This document shows positions 1 to 8,309 of a stretch of DNA of 64,000 nucleotides, in pieces; position 1 is the first letter of the stretch; each line of letters opens with the position of its first letter. The stretch comes from an uncultured Bacteroidales bacterium. GTDB taxonomy: Bacteria; Bacteroidota; Bacteroidia; Bacteroidales; Paludibacteraceae. The stretch covers positions 1 through 64,000 of the forward strand of contig CAMJJT010000009.1 in NCBI GenBank assembly GCA_946406195.1, written 5' to 3'. The notes below the pieces were generated by a model. That model saw nothing but the letters and a program-made list of their open reading frames with translations. It was not told the origin of the DNA and searched no databases. A program made the position numbers and the translations under genes.

Positions 1-782
1 TCGGCGGTAAGTACATGGCGCATGACGTACGTGTGGTTCGTCTGCCGCGTCACGGCGCCAGCTGCCCGATTGGTCTGGGCGTAAGCTGCTCGGCGGACCG
101 CAATATCAAATGTAAGATCAACAAGGATGGTATATGGATTGAGAAGTTGGATAACAACCCCGCTTCGTTGATTCCCGAGGAACTGCGTCAGGCGGGCGAA
201 GGCGATGCTGTACGTATCGACCTCAACCAGCCGATGAAGGATGTTTGCGCTATCCTGACGAATTATCCGATCGGTACTCGTTTGAGTCTCAACGGTACGA
301 TTATCGTGGGTCGTGACATCGCTCACGCGAAGATCAAAGCGCGTCTCGATGCAGGCGAACCGATGCCGGAATACCTCAAGAACCATCCGATCTACTACGC
401 CGGCCCGGCGAAGACACCGGCAGGCATGGCGTGCGGTTCGATGGGTCCGACGACAGCCGGACGTATGGATCCGTACGTAGATGAGTTCCAAGCCAACGGC
501 GGTTCGCTCATCATGTTAGCGAAAGGTAACCGCTCGCTTGACGTGACCAACGCTTGTCAGAAACACGGCGGTTTCTATCTCGGTTCAATAGGTGGTCCTG
601 CAGCTATTCTGGCACAGAACAATATCAAGAGTATCGAGTGCGTTGAGTACCCCGAACTCGGCATGGAGGCGATTTGGAAGATCGAAGTGGAGAATTTCCC
701 GGCTTTCATCCTCGTTGATGATAAGGGCAATGACTTCTTCAAGCAATTGAAGCCCTGTGAGGGATGTCATATTCTTTCGTAA
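1..782 (+). CDS. Class I fumarate hydratase, C-terminal part (5' end outside the window)
   Basis: Iron-sulfur class I fumarase, which interconverts fumarate and malate in the TCA cycle or its reductive branch. The reading frame is open from the first bases (GGKY precedes the first ATG at 15), so the gene is cut by the window edge. Roughly the last 260 residues are present. They carry the family blocks [14 protein letters not shown], a serine/cysteine-rich GVSCSADRN segment, GPTTAGRMD and a KGNRS loop followed by [14 protein letters not shown], which belong to the C-terminal swivel domain. The N-terminal [4Fe-4S] domain must lie upstream. The next gene follows after a 50 bp spacer made of 8 bp repeats. 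The family assignment is clear. Only the exact paralogue name is left open. Confidence 0.93.
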   Translation, partial: GGKYMAHDVRVVRLPRHGASCPIGLGVSCSADRNIKCKINKDGIWIEKLDNNPASLIPEELRQAGEGDAVRIDLNQPMKDVCAILTNYPIGTRLSLNGTIIVGRDIAHAKIKARLDAGEPMPEYLKNHPIYYAGPAKTPAGMACGSMGPTTAGRMDPYVDEFQANGGSLIMLAKGNRSLDVTNACQKHGGFYLGSIGGPAAILAQNNIKSIECVEYPELGMEAIWKIEVENFPAFILVDDKGNDFFKQLKPCEGCHILS

Positions 783-784
783 TT

Positions 785-831
785 TCGTGATTCCGTAATC
801 TCGTGATTCCGTAATCTCGTAATCTCGTAAT
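785..831. repeat. 8 bp tandem repeat filling the spacer after the fumarase gene
   Basis: The spacer consists of six consecutive variants of TCGTGATT / CCGTAATC / TCGTAATC. The first 16 bp unit (785-800) is repeated exactly at 801-816, followed by two shorter TCGTAAT copies that run up to the next ATG. No promoter box or terminator stem is visible in it. Confidence 0.85.
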
Positions 832-832
832 A

Positions 833-1645
833 ATGGCAGAGAAAAGACGCAAATATAGGTTAGCGATGCTGGATGACCTGACGCTGCGCGAGGTGTTTCA
901 CTTTCGTGTCAGTCTGTTGGGCGCCATCACTATGATCACGCTGTCCTTTCTGCTGCTGATCGTGCTGCTCTCCGTGCTGATTGTCTATACGCCGGTAAGG
1001 AATATCTTACCCGGGTATAGCGCAAGTCTGCGTGAGCAGTTGATCTATGAGTCCGCCCGTGTGGACTCGCTGCAAGCCGATTTGTCTGTGCAACGTCAGT
1101 ACTTAGACGTGATCAAGCAGTTGACGGCAGGCGATATAGAGACGGATAGCGTGCAGAGTCTGGATAGTTTGCAACGCGTAGAGCGCGCGCAGATTCAGGA
1201 GCAGCAGCGCAACGATGTGACAGAGCTGTTCAAGGAGCAATACGAACAGAAAGAGCGTGACCGTCTGATGCTGTATGACAATGCCGGTACGCGTACGATG
1301 CCGCAGTTCTGCCGCCCGGTGCGCGGAGCGATCATGCGATCGGCTTCCTTGGAGCAGCAACAGTATGCAGTAGCGGTTCGAACGGCGAAGAATGAGAATG
1401 TGCTGTCTATCGCTCGGGGACATATCATCATGGCAGAACGTGCGGAAGATAACACGTTCACGATAGTAGTGCAACATGCATCGCTGACGAGTGTCTATCG
1501 GCATATCAGCAAAACGCTGAAGACGCTCGGCACGCAAGTGGAAGCCGGAGAAGCAATCGGCGTAATGGACGGAAGCAAAGAAATGGAGTTGGAGATCTGG
1601 GAGGCAGGTTCGTTCATCAATCCGGAAGAAGTGATCGTTTGGTAA
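833..1645 (+). CDS. Membrane-anchored M23-like (LytM) protein with lost catalytic histidine
   Basis: This 270-residue protein has a basic N-terminus, one membrane segment at about residues 27-52, a coiled-coil-like stretch rich in Q, E and R at about 65-150, and a C-terminal LytM/M23 beta domain. That architecture matches EnvC/NlpD-type murein hydrolase activators in the periplasm. The active-site strand that normally reads HLHFE is MELEI here, so the metal-binding HxH is absent and the domain is probably not a peptidase. A regulatory or scaffolding role in cell-wall remodelling is inferred. Its stop codon overlaps the dxr start (TAATG), which suggests translational coupling. Catalytic inactivity is seen in the sequence; the partner is unknown. 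Confidence 0.8.
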   Translation: MAEKRRKYRLAMLDDLTLREVFHFRVSLLGAITMITLSFLLLIVLLSVLIVYTPVRNILPGYSASLREQLIYESARVDSLQADLSVQRQYLDVIKQLTAGDIETDSVQSLDSLQRVERAQIQEQQRNDVTELFKEQYEQKERDRLMLYDNAGTRTMPQFCRPVRGAIMRSASLEQQQYAVAVRTAKNENVLSIARGHIIMAERAEDNTFTIVVQHASLTSVYRHISKTLKTLGTQVEAGEAIGVMDGSKEMELEIWEAGSFINPEEVIVW

Positions 1646-2796
1646 TGAAACAGTTAGCAATTTTAGGTTCGACGGGTTCGATCGGTACGCAGACCTTGGA
1701 TGTGGTAAGAGCGTATCCGGACAGGTACAGCGTCTATGCGTTGTGCGCGAACCGAAGTGTGGATAAACTGGTGGAGCAGGCGCGCGAGTTCAAGCCCGAA
1801 GTAGTCTGCATCGCCGATGAGAGTCTGTACGGAGAACTCAGCGATCAGCTATCAGCCATCCGTTTTGAAGGCAAGATATGGGCAGGCGCAGATGCGATCG
1901 CTCAGATGGTGACGATGCCTTCGATCGATGTGGTGGTGGCTTCCATGGTGGGGTACGCAGGTCTGCGGCCGACAATCGAAGCTATCAAAGCCGGCAAGAC
2001 GATAGCGCTTGCTAACAAAGAGACGCTGGTCGTAGCCGGAGAGATCATCTGCGAGTTGGCGCAGCAATACCATGTGCCGATCCTGCCGGTAGATAGCGAA
2101 CATAGTGCCATCTTCCAATCGCTGGTAGGAGAAGACCGCAGCGAGATAGAGAAAATCCTGTTGACAGCGAGTGGCGGCCCTTTCCGCACTTTTAACCTTG
2201 ACCAGATGCGTACTGTCACGGCAGCTGATGCTCTTAAACACCCGAATTGGGATATGGGCGCGAAAATAACGATTGACTCGGCGAGTATGATGAACAAGGG
2301 GTTTGAGGTGATTGAAGCCAAATGGCTCTTCGGCGTGCCGGTAGAGAAAATCCAAGTGCTCGTTCATCCGCAGAGTATCGTTCATTCGGCGGTTCAGTTC
2401 ACGGATGGCGCTATCAAAGCGCAACTCGGAGCGCCGGATATGCGGTTGCCAATCCAATATGCGCTCTCTTTCCCGGAGCGGTTGGCAAGCGATTTTCCAA
2501 GGGCTGATTTGTTCTCGTTAGGAGCGTTGACTTTTGAGGAACCGGATATGAAACGATTCCCGAACTTAGGGCTGGCGTACGAGGCGATGCGACGAGGAGG
2601 AAACATCCCTTGCGTACTCAATGCAGCCAATGAAGTAGTCAATCTGGCTTTCCGAGAGGGCCGCTGCGGTTTTCTGCAGATGAGTGATATCATCGCCGAG
2701 ACGATGGTCAAAGCCGCTTTCATCGCCAAGCCGAGTTATGAAGACTACGTAGCTACCGATGCTGCGGCTCGCCGGATTGCGGAGCAATATTTGTAA
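1645..2796 (+). CDS. dxr: 1-deoxy-D-xylulose 5-phosphate reductoisomerase
   Basis: NADPH-dependent enzyme converting DXP to 2-C-methyl-D-erythritol 4-phosphate, the committed step of the MEP isoprenoid pathway. The 383-residue product begins MKQLAILGSTGSIG, with the Rossmann GSTGSIG at residues 8-14. It also contains the metal-site segment VDSEHSAIFQ, the ASGGPF loop and NKGFEVIEAKWLF, all typical of Dxr, and has normal family length. The ATG at 1645 is chosen because it overlaps the previous stop as TAATG; an in-frame TTG six bases upstream is less likely. It lies directly upstream of rseP, as in many Bacteroidota. Confidence 0.97.
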   Translation: MKQLAILGSTGSIGTQTLDVVRAYPDRYSVYALCANRSVDKLVEQAREFKPEVVCIADESLYGELSDQLSAIRFEGKIWAGADAIAQMVTMPSIDVVVASMVGYAGLRPTIEAIKAGKTIALANKETLVVAGEIICELAQQYHVPILPVDSEHSAIFQSLVGEDRSEIEKILLTASGGPFRTFNLDQMRTVTAADALKHPNWDMGAKITIDSASMMNKGFEVIEAKWLFGVPVEKIQVLVHPQSIVHSAVQFTDGAIKAQLGAPDMRLPIQYALSFPERLASDFPRADLFSLGALTFEEPDMKRFPNLGLAYEAMRRGGNIPCVLNAANEVVNLAFREGRCGFLQMSDIIAETMVKAAFIAKPSYEDYVATDAAARRIAEQYL

Positions 2797-2821
2797 TTAG
2801 TAATTTAAATTTATAATTTCT

Positions 2822-4246
2822 GTGATACAAGCAATTCAATTAATTTTAGCGCTTAGTTTTTTAGTGCTGATTCATGAGTTCGGACATTTCTTTTTCGCGC
2901 GCCTGTTCGGTGTGCGGGTGGAGAAATTCTATATGTTCTTTAACCCCAAAATGAGTCTGGTTCGTTTTAAGAAGTTCGATGGCAAATGGCATGTCAAGTT
3001 CTTTGCCCCGAATGAAGACGAAGAGTGGGAAGCTCATCCCGAGACAACGGAGTGGGGTATCGGTTGGTTGCCCTTCGGCGGATATTGCGCGATCTCCGGC
3101 ATGGTGGACGAGACCCATACGACGGAGGATCTGGCGGCAGAACCGCAGGAATGGGAGTTCCGCTCCAAACCGGCTTGGCAACGCTTATTGATCATCATGG
3201 GCGGTATTCTTGTCAATATGATCGGCGCCTTGACGATCTTCGTCATCCTGATGTGGCATTACGGCTCGGAGAAATTGCCGATACGCAACATCACGGATGG
3301 GCTTTATTACTCGCAGATCCTCTTGGATGAAGGCTTTGAGCAGCAAGATAGAATCCTTGCCATCAACGGTGAAGAACCCGATGTGATGGAGGATGTGCTG
3401 CAAAAACTTATTATCGAAGGCCAACGCGAGGTGGTTGTGCTGCGCGGCGAGGATACGGTAGCGCTGACGATGTCGGAGGACTTGGGCACGCGCTATCTGG
3501 CATTCCAGAACGCTTATGACCGTACGGAACGGGAGAAGAAACGTGCGGATGACAGTTATACGCCCAGACGGTATCGGTTGATTGAACCGTGGATTCCTTG
3601 CGTCATAGATACGGTGCTTCCGGGATTTGCTGCCGATTATGCAGGTCTGCGTGCAGGAGATAGCATCGTTGCGATAGCCGGAGTGAGCACGCCTTGTAAC
3701 ACGATGATGGTGGAGGAACTGCGCAAGCATCCTTGCGACTCGGTAGCGATTGATTTCTACCGTGAAGGTGAACTTATGACGACTAATGCTTTTCTGGGCG
3801 ACGAGTGCCTCTTAGGCGTACAATCTCTGATCTCATTTGAGTACGAACATACGTCCTATACGTTCTTGCAGGCTGTGCCGGCAGGTATTCGTCAAGGATG
3901 GGGTATTCTGGTGAACTATGTGAAGCAGTTCCGATTGATTTTCACGAAAGAGGGAGCACAATCCGTAGGCGGTTTTTATGCAATCGGAAGCCTCTTCCCC
4001 TCCGCTTGGAGTTGGTACGCCTTCTGGAGCATGACGGCAGTGCTGAATATCATCCTTGCTTTCATGAACTTCCTTCCTATCCCTGCGCTGGACGGCGGAT
4101 ACATCCTCTTTATCTTAGTGGAGATGATCACGCGCCGCAAGCCGAGTGATAAATTCTTGGAGAAAGCCAACGAAATAGGTTTTTGGATTCTGATTGCTTT
4201 GTTGGTGCTTGCTAACGGTAATGATTTATTGAGAATATTCTTCTAA
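2822..4246 (+). CDS. rseP: RseP-type site-2 zinc metalloprotease (M50)
   Basis: Intramembrane protease that in other bacteria cleaves anti-sigma factors and remnant signal peptides. The first membrane helix carries the zinc motif HEFGH at residues 18-22, and the C-terminal helix carries LDGG at about 423-426, which supplies the third zinc ligand. Between them are two PDZ-like segments: one around QDRILAINGEEP, the other containing GLRAGDSIVAIAG. At 474 residues it has the family's usual size. The start is a GTG after an AT-rich 25 bp spacer. The stop overlaps the next ATG (TAATG). No anti-sigma factor substrate is encoded nearby. Confidence 0.95.
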   Translation: MIQAIQLILALSFLVLIHEFGHFFFARLFGVRVEKFYMFFNPKMSLVRFKKFDGKWHVKFFAPNEDEEWEAHPETTEWGIGWLPFGGYCAISGMVDETHTTEDLAAEPQEWEFRSKPAWQRLLIIMGGILVNMIGALTIFVILMWHYGSEKLPIRNITDGLYYSQILLDEGFEQQDRILAINGEEPDVMEDVLQKLIIEGQREVVVLRGEDTVALTMSEDLGTRYLAFQNAYDRTEREKKRADDSYTPRRYRLIEPWIPCVIDTVLPGFAADYAGLRAGDSIVAIAGVSTPCNTMMVEELRKHPCDSVAIDFYREGELMTTNAFLGDECLLGVQSLISFEYEHTSYTFLQAVPAGIRQGWGILVNYVKQFRLIFTKEGAQSVGGFYAIGSLFPSAWSWYAFWSMTAVLNIILAFMNFLPIPALDGGYILFILVEMITRRKPSDKFLEKANEIGFWILIALLVLANGNDLLRIFF

Positions 4247-4767
4247 TGGAAAAAGATTATTTTGTTCATGAATCGTCTTATGTGGACGAGGGTTGTCAGA
4301 TAGGGAAGGGCACCAAAATATGGCATTTCAGTCATATCATGCGCGGTTGTACGATTGGTGAGGATTGCAATATCGGTCAGAACGTGGTTATCTCGCCGGA
4401 GGTGGTACTCGGTCGTAACTGTAAAATACAGAATAATGTGTCCGTCTATACGGGCGTGAAATGTGAGGACGATGTGTTCCTTGGTCCTTCGATGGTTTTC
4501 ACGAACGTGATCAATCCCCGTGCGGCGGTAAGTCGCAAGGATGAGTACCGCGAGACGATTATTGAACGGGGCGCATCAGTTGGAGCTAATGCTACTATCG
4601 TGTGCGGACATCGTCTGGGAAAGTATTGCCTTATTGGCGCCGGATCGGTGGTGACCAAAGATGTACCGCCGTACGCTCTTATGGTCGGAAACCCTGCCAA
4701 ACAGATCGGATGGGTGAACGCTCATGGCGATAAATGCGCTTCCCTCGAAGATGCAATGAAAAATTGA
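4246..4767 (+). CDS. Left-handed beta-helix N-acetyltransferase (WbpD/WlbB-like)
   Basis: This 173-residue protein is built almost entirely of hexapeptide repeats (for example IGKGTKIWHFSHI, IGEDCNIGQNVVI). The block GAGSVVTKDVPPYALMVGNPAKQIGW closes the helix. This pattern is typical of acetyl-CoA-dependent transferases acting on UDP-2-acetamido-3-amino-glucuronate or similar nucleotide sugars in surface-polysaccharide synthesis. The usual partner dehydrogenase and aminotransferase genes are not in the window, so the sugar substrate is uncertain. It overlaps rseP by one base and probably belongs to the same transcript. Confidence 0.85.
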   Translation: MEKDYFVHESSYVDEGCQIGKGTKIWHFSHIMRGCTIGEDCNIGQNVVISPEVVLGRNCKIQNNVSVYTGVKCEDDVFLGPSMVFTNVINPRAAVSRKDEYRETIIERGASVGANATIVCGHRLGKYCLIGAGSVVTKDVPPYALMVGNPAKQIGWVNAHGDKCASLEDAMKN

Positions 4768-4789
4768 TAACTGAAAATAGATAATTGGC

Positions 4790-5242
4790 ATGATACAGCG
4801 TATTCAAACACTTTATTTATTGGCCGTAGTGGCTTTAGGTATGGCGCTTATTTGGTTGCCGGTAGTGCAATTGGTGACGCCGGAAGAAGCGGAAATGCTG
4901 CAAGTATGGGAATTAGGCGCCTTAGGAGGTGCTCCGCTGCAAGGTGTATGGGGACTCCTCCTCACCACAGCGCTCATCCCTGCGTTAGCGTTTACGGATA
5001 TATTCCTCTATAAGAAACGTATCTTGCAGGCTCGGTTGAATATATTTCTTGTGATGCTCTGTCTGGGATATTATGGTGTGCTGGCGCTGTATATTTGGCT
5101 TGCAAAGATCAGTATGAATGTGGAATGGCATATCCTGCCTTACGCCTCGTTCCCTTTGATTTGTATGGTATTAACCCTGATGGCTACGCGTCGCATCCTC
5201 AAGGATGAGGCACTCGTACGCGCTGCGGACAGAATACGATAA
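4790..5242 (+). CDS. DUF4293 four-helix membrane protein
   Basis: This 150-residue integral membrane protein starts MIQRIQTLYLLAVVALG, the hallmark N-terminus of the Bacteroidota DUF4293 family. It has four hydrophobic segments, at about residues 8-25, 48-68, 78-100 and 112-130. No catalytic motif is visible and the family has no established function. It lies two bases upstream of the mscS-type gene, so the two are almost certainly co-transcribed. Confidence 0.85.
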   Translation: MIQRIQTLYLLAVVALGMALIWLPVVQLVTPEEAEMLQVWELGALGGAPLQGVWGLLLTTALIPALAFTDIFLYKKRILQARLNIFLVMLCLGYYGVLALYIWLAKISMNVEWHILPYASFPLICMVLTLMATRRILKDEALVRAADRIR

Positions 5243-5244
5243 GG

Positions 5245-6267
5245 ATGGCAAATTTACTTACGATTTTACTGCAAACCGCCTTGACTGTGGAGCAGATTCA
5301 ACAACGGCAGGACTCGATCCGCTCGAACGCGCAGCAGATGCTGGAGATGGCGAAAGAGAGTCCGGTAGATTTCTGGCATAATGTTGTGCAATCGATGCTG
5401 GTTTTCGGAATGAAGGTGTTAGCGGCCTTGATTCTTTTTGCGATAGGCATGTGGCTGATTGATCTGGTGAAGAGAGGCCTCAAGCGTGTTTTCGCTCGCC
5501 GTAAGACCGAACCAACTATCGCTTCGTTCATTTCGTCTTTCATCTCTATATCGCTGACAGTGCTGTTGGTGATCATCTCCGTAGGAACTTTGGGAGTAGA
5601 TACCACCTCGCTCGCGGCACTGCTGGCGGCAGGAGGTATGGCAATCGGTATGGCTTTGTCCGGTACCGTCCAAAACTTTGCCGGAGGACTGATGCTGCTG
5701 GCGTTCAAACCCTTCAAAGCAGGGGATGTGATAGAGACGCAAGGTGTGATGGGTAAAGTGGTGGAAGTGAATATCACCGCTACGAAGATTCTGACGATGG
5801 ATAACCGCGTGGTGATCCTGCCGAATGGTGCGCTGTCTAACGGAACGATCAATAACTACAACGGTCGTCCGATTCGTAGGGTGGACTGGGAAGTAAGTGT
5901 GTCTTACGGCGTGGACGCTGCGGCTTGCAAGGAGGCCATTTTGGCTATTATCAACAGCGATGAACGTGTGCTCCAAGCAGATACAGATATGCAGGCACTC
6001 TATAAAGAGTTGAATATAACCGCTTATCAGTTATCTACCGTCAACTACCGGATGGATGCTATTCCTGCTCCTTTTGTGGCGCTCAAATCGCTTAACAGCA
6101 GTGATATCACGTTTGTGGTACGTGCTTGGGTACGCGCCGCGAATTACTGGGATGTGTTCTTTACGATGCAGGAACGATTCTATACTGAACTTCCGCCGCA
6201 GGGCTTCACGTTCGCTTATCCGCATGTGGATGTGTCAATGTATAAGGAGATGGCTGTCGCAAAATAA
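5245..6267 (+). CDS. MscS-family small-conductance mechanosensitive channel
   Basis: This 340-residue inner membrane channel would release solutes under hypo-osmotic stress. After an N-terminal amphipathic stretch it has three hydrophobic helices. The pore helix is glycine/alanine-rich (ALLAAGGMAIGMALSGTVQNFAGG, about residues 128-152), followed by the MscS beta domain segment GDVIETQGVMGKVVEVNITATKI and the PNGALSNGTINNY loop. Length and motif order match MscS. The stop overlaps the rlmN start (TAATG). Confidence 0.94.
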   Translation: MANLLTILLQTALTVEQIQQRQDSIRSNAQQMLEMAKESPVDFWHNVVQSMLVFGMKVLAALILFAIGMWLIDLVKRGLKRVFARRKTEPTIASFISSFISISLTVLLVIISVGTLGVDTTSLAALLAAGGMAIGMALSGTVQNFAGGLMLLAFKPFKAGDVIETQGVMGKVVEVNITATKILTMDNRVVILPNGALSNGTINNYNGRPIRRVDWEVSVSYGVDAAACKEAILAIINSDERVLQADTDMQALYKELNITAYQLSTVNYRMDAIPAPFVALKSLNSSDITFVVRAWVRAANYWDVFFTMQERFYTELPPQGFTFAYPHVDVSMYKEMAVAK

Positions 6268-7316
6268 TGGACGTCCTTTTAGGCAAAACATTGACTGAAC
6301 TGCAAGAGGCGGCAATGAGCGTCGGTTTGCAGAAATTCGCCGGTAAACAACTGGCGGAATGGCTCTATGTCAAGCGGGCGACTTCGTTCGACCAGATGAC
6401 GAATATATCCCTCAAAGGTCGAGAAGCCCTCAAAGCACGCTATATAATAGGAAGATGCGCGCCCGTGCGCGAAGCGGTTAGTCAAGATGGAACACGGAAG
6501 TACCTCTTTGAAATTCAACCGCAAAATGCACAATCAGGCGAAGCAGGACGCTTCGTAGAAGCAGTTTATATTCCTGAAGAAGATCGCGCTACGCTCTGCG
6601 TCTCAACGCAAGCAGGATGTAAGATGGGCTGCCGCTTCTGTATGACCGGAACGCTCGGTTTTCACGGACATCTTTCTGCAGCGGATATTCTAAATCAGAT
6701 TTTCTATTTCGAGGACCTCACGAATATCGTCTTCATGGGAGAAGGCGAACCGATGGATAACTTGGATAATATCCTGCGGGCATTGGAGATTATGACGGCG
6801 GATTATGGTTGCGCTTGGTCGCCTAAACGTATCACTGTCTCAACGGTCGGTATTCCTGCGATGAAGCGTTTCTTAGAGGAGAGCGAGTGTCATCTGGCGG
6901 TATCGATGCATAATCCTTTTTCCGTGGAGCGCAAGGAGATTATGCCGGCAGAAAAACTGATGTCCATCACCGATATCGTAACCCTTCTCAAGCAATACGA
7001 TTGGTCGCATCAACGGCGCGTCAGTTTTGAATATATCTGTTGGGCAGGTTTGAATGATACACCGCGGCATGCCAAAGAGTTACTGCGGTTGCTCAAAGGT
7101 CTTTCTTGCCGAATTAATCTGATTCGTTTCCATGAGGGCGTGGAGGATGTAGCGACGACCCATAAAGAGAACCGGCATTTTCCGGCGTCCAATGAGAAGC
7201 AGATGGAATGGTTGCGGGATTATCTGACCGAAAATGGAATCACTACCACTATACGCAAATCACGCGGCGAAGATATCCTTGCCGCGTGTGGTATGCTCGT
7301 CAATAGCTTGAAATAG
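6267..7316 (+). CDS. rlmN: Dual-specificity 23S rRNA/tRNA adenine-C2 methyltransferase
   Basis: Radical-SAM enzyme methylating A2503 of 23S rRNA and A37 of some tRNAs. The [4Fe-4S] motif CxxxCxxC is C118, C122 and C125 (CKMGCRFC), followed by the GEGEP loop that binds SAM. The catalytic cysteine near the C-terminus is C341 (AACGM). At 349 residues it is of normal length. It is the last gene of the rightward cluster and is convergent with the LytTR gene. No clear terminator hairpin is visible in the 23 bp between them. Confidence 0.96.
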   Translation: MDVLLGKTLTELQEAAMSVGLQKFAGKQLAEWLYVKRATSFDQMTNISLKGREALKARYIIGRCAPVREAVSQDGTRKYLFEIQPQNAQSGEAGRFVEAVYIPEEDRATLCVSTQAGCKMGCRFCMTGTLGFHGHLSAADILNQIFYFEDLTNIVFMGEGEPMDNLDNILRALEIMTADYGCAWSPKRITVSTVGIPAMKRFLEESECHLAVSMHNPFSVERKEIMPAEKLMSITDIVTLLKQYDWSHQRRVSFEYICWAGLNDTPRHAKELLRLLKGLSCRINLIRFHEGVEDVATTHKENRHFPASNEKQMEWLRDYLTENGITTTIRKSRGEDILAACGMLVNSLK

Positions 7317-7339
7317 TTGGTCTTTCTACTATTAACTTC

Positions 7340-8131
7340 TTATAGCATTTTGCTTAATTGCTCGTAGTATTTCGGAGAAACCGGAACGGGTTTGCTGTTG
7401 AGCACATCCAGTTCCGCTTGAATCATGCCTTCTTTGTCGCGCCTGAGCACTTTGACGTGACGCGGATTGACGAAGTATGAACGCTGGCAGCGGATGATAC
7501 CATGTTTGTCCATCAGCTCTTCAATGCCACGCATCGATTGACGCAGCGAATACTCTTTATGCGTCGTGCCCTCCATATAATGTACGGATACATAGTTTTC
7601 TTGCGCCTCAATATAGAGGATCACATCATTCGCTATCACTAATTTGAGGCGCCCTGTACTGTCTGCAAAACGCACCAGATCCTCTTCTGCTACTTCATCC
7701 TCGTCGGGTTTGATAACCGCGATGAGTAAAGCGAAAGCGATGTAAGGATAGCTGAGCGTTGCGAACGACATACGCAGACATTCACCTAAGGCAGGGAAGT
7801 ATCCATAATTACCATACAAAAGCGCCATGTACAAGGCTGCAAAACAAGAGAAAACGAATATCTCGCCTAATGTCCAGAATGTGTATTGCCACCAGTTCAA
7901 ACGACTTCTCCGCCCTACATACAGCATCAGAATACGCGAGATAATCTCTACGCCAATCAGAATAGAGGCAAGTAGCAATGTGTTAATCGTACTGCCCGGA
8001 CCTATATCCGTGTACCGCAACATCCAGTGACTTTCATAGATCAGTACAAAGCCGATAAAAAAGACGGGAATGGCTATAATATGCAGTATCGTTGCCGTAA
8101 TCGAATGGAAAGAAGCAGGGATTTTAATCAT
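7340..8131 (-). CDS. Membrane-anchored LytTR transcriptional regulator
   Basis: This 263-residue protein has four predicted membrane helices in its first 140 residues and a C-terminal LytTR DNA-binding domain (about 155-260). The LytTR domain contains the recognisable YIEAQENYVSVHY, LRQSMRGIEE and CQRSYFVNPRHV blocks. There is no receiver or kinase domain, so input probably comes through the membrane part, as in membrane-bound LytTR regulators outside two-component systems. The divergent region upstream carries repeated GTGACGAAAA sites, including a 33 bp inverted repeat 22 bp before this start. This suggests autoregulation, but the pairing is inferred from position only. Confidence 0.88.
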   Translation of the reverse strand: MIKIPASFHSITATILHIIAIPVFFIGFVLIYESHWMLRYTDIGPGSTINTLLLASILIGVEIISRILMLYVGRRSRLNWWQYTFWTLGEIFVFSCFAALYMALLYGNYGYFPALGECLRMSFATLSYPYIAFALLIAVIKPDEDEVAEEDLVRFADSTGRLKLVIANDVILYIEAQENYVSVHYMEGTTHKEYSLRQSMRGIEELMDKHGIIRCQRSYFVNPRHVKVLRRDKEGMIQAELDVLNSKPVPVSPKYYEQLSKML

Positions 8132-8152
8132 ATTTTAGTCTCCTATTTTAGT

Positions 8153-8272
8153 GTGACGAAAATTCAAATTGAAATTTTTCGTCACTATATTTGCGATTTA
8201 GTCCTTATTTTGCATGTTTTTGTCACATTTTTTTCGTCACTAATCACAATTTGTTGCGTGCGTGACCGAAAA
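8153..8272. promoter_or_regulatory. Cluster of GTGACGAAAA half-sites between the LytTR gene and the SGNH-like gene
   Basis: A perfect 10 bp inverted repeat, GTGACGAAAA (8153-8162) and TTTTCGTCAC (8176-8185), has a 13 bp centre. Three further half-sites follow: TTTTTGTCAC at 8217-8226, TTTTCGTCAC at 8231-8240 and GTGACCGAAAA at 8262-8272. The last one abuts the -7 box of the rightward promoter. The density and symmetry suggest a protein operator. The LytTR protein next door is the obvious candidate, though the motif is not the usual LytTR direct repeat. Confidence 0.6.
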
Positions 8273-8284
8273 GCAGTAATTTTG
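8254..8284 (+). promoter_or_regulatory. Bacteroidota-type promoter of the SGNH-like gene
   Basis: The -7 box TAATTTTG lies at 8277-8284, and a TTG -33 core at 8254-8256 sits 20 bp upstream. The box is embedded in AAAAGCAGTAATTTTGC, a sequence shared with other promoters in this window. The transcript would start about 20 bases before the ATG at 8310. Confidence 0.75.
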
Positions 8285-8309
8285 CATCGATTTTAAAAAA
8301 CTTACTGTT

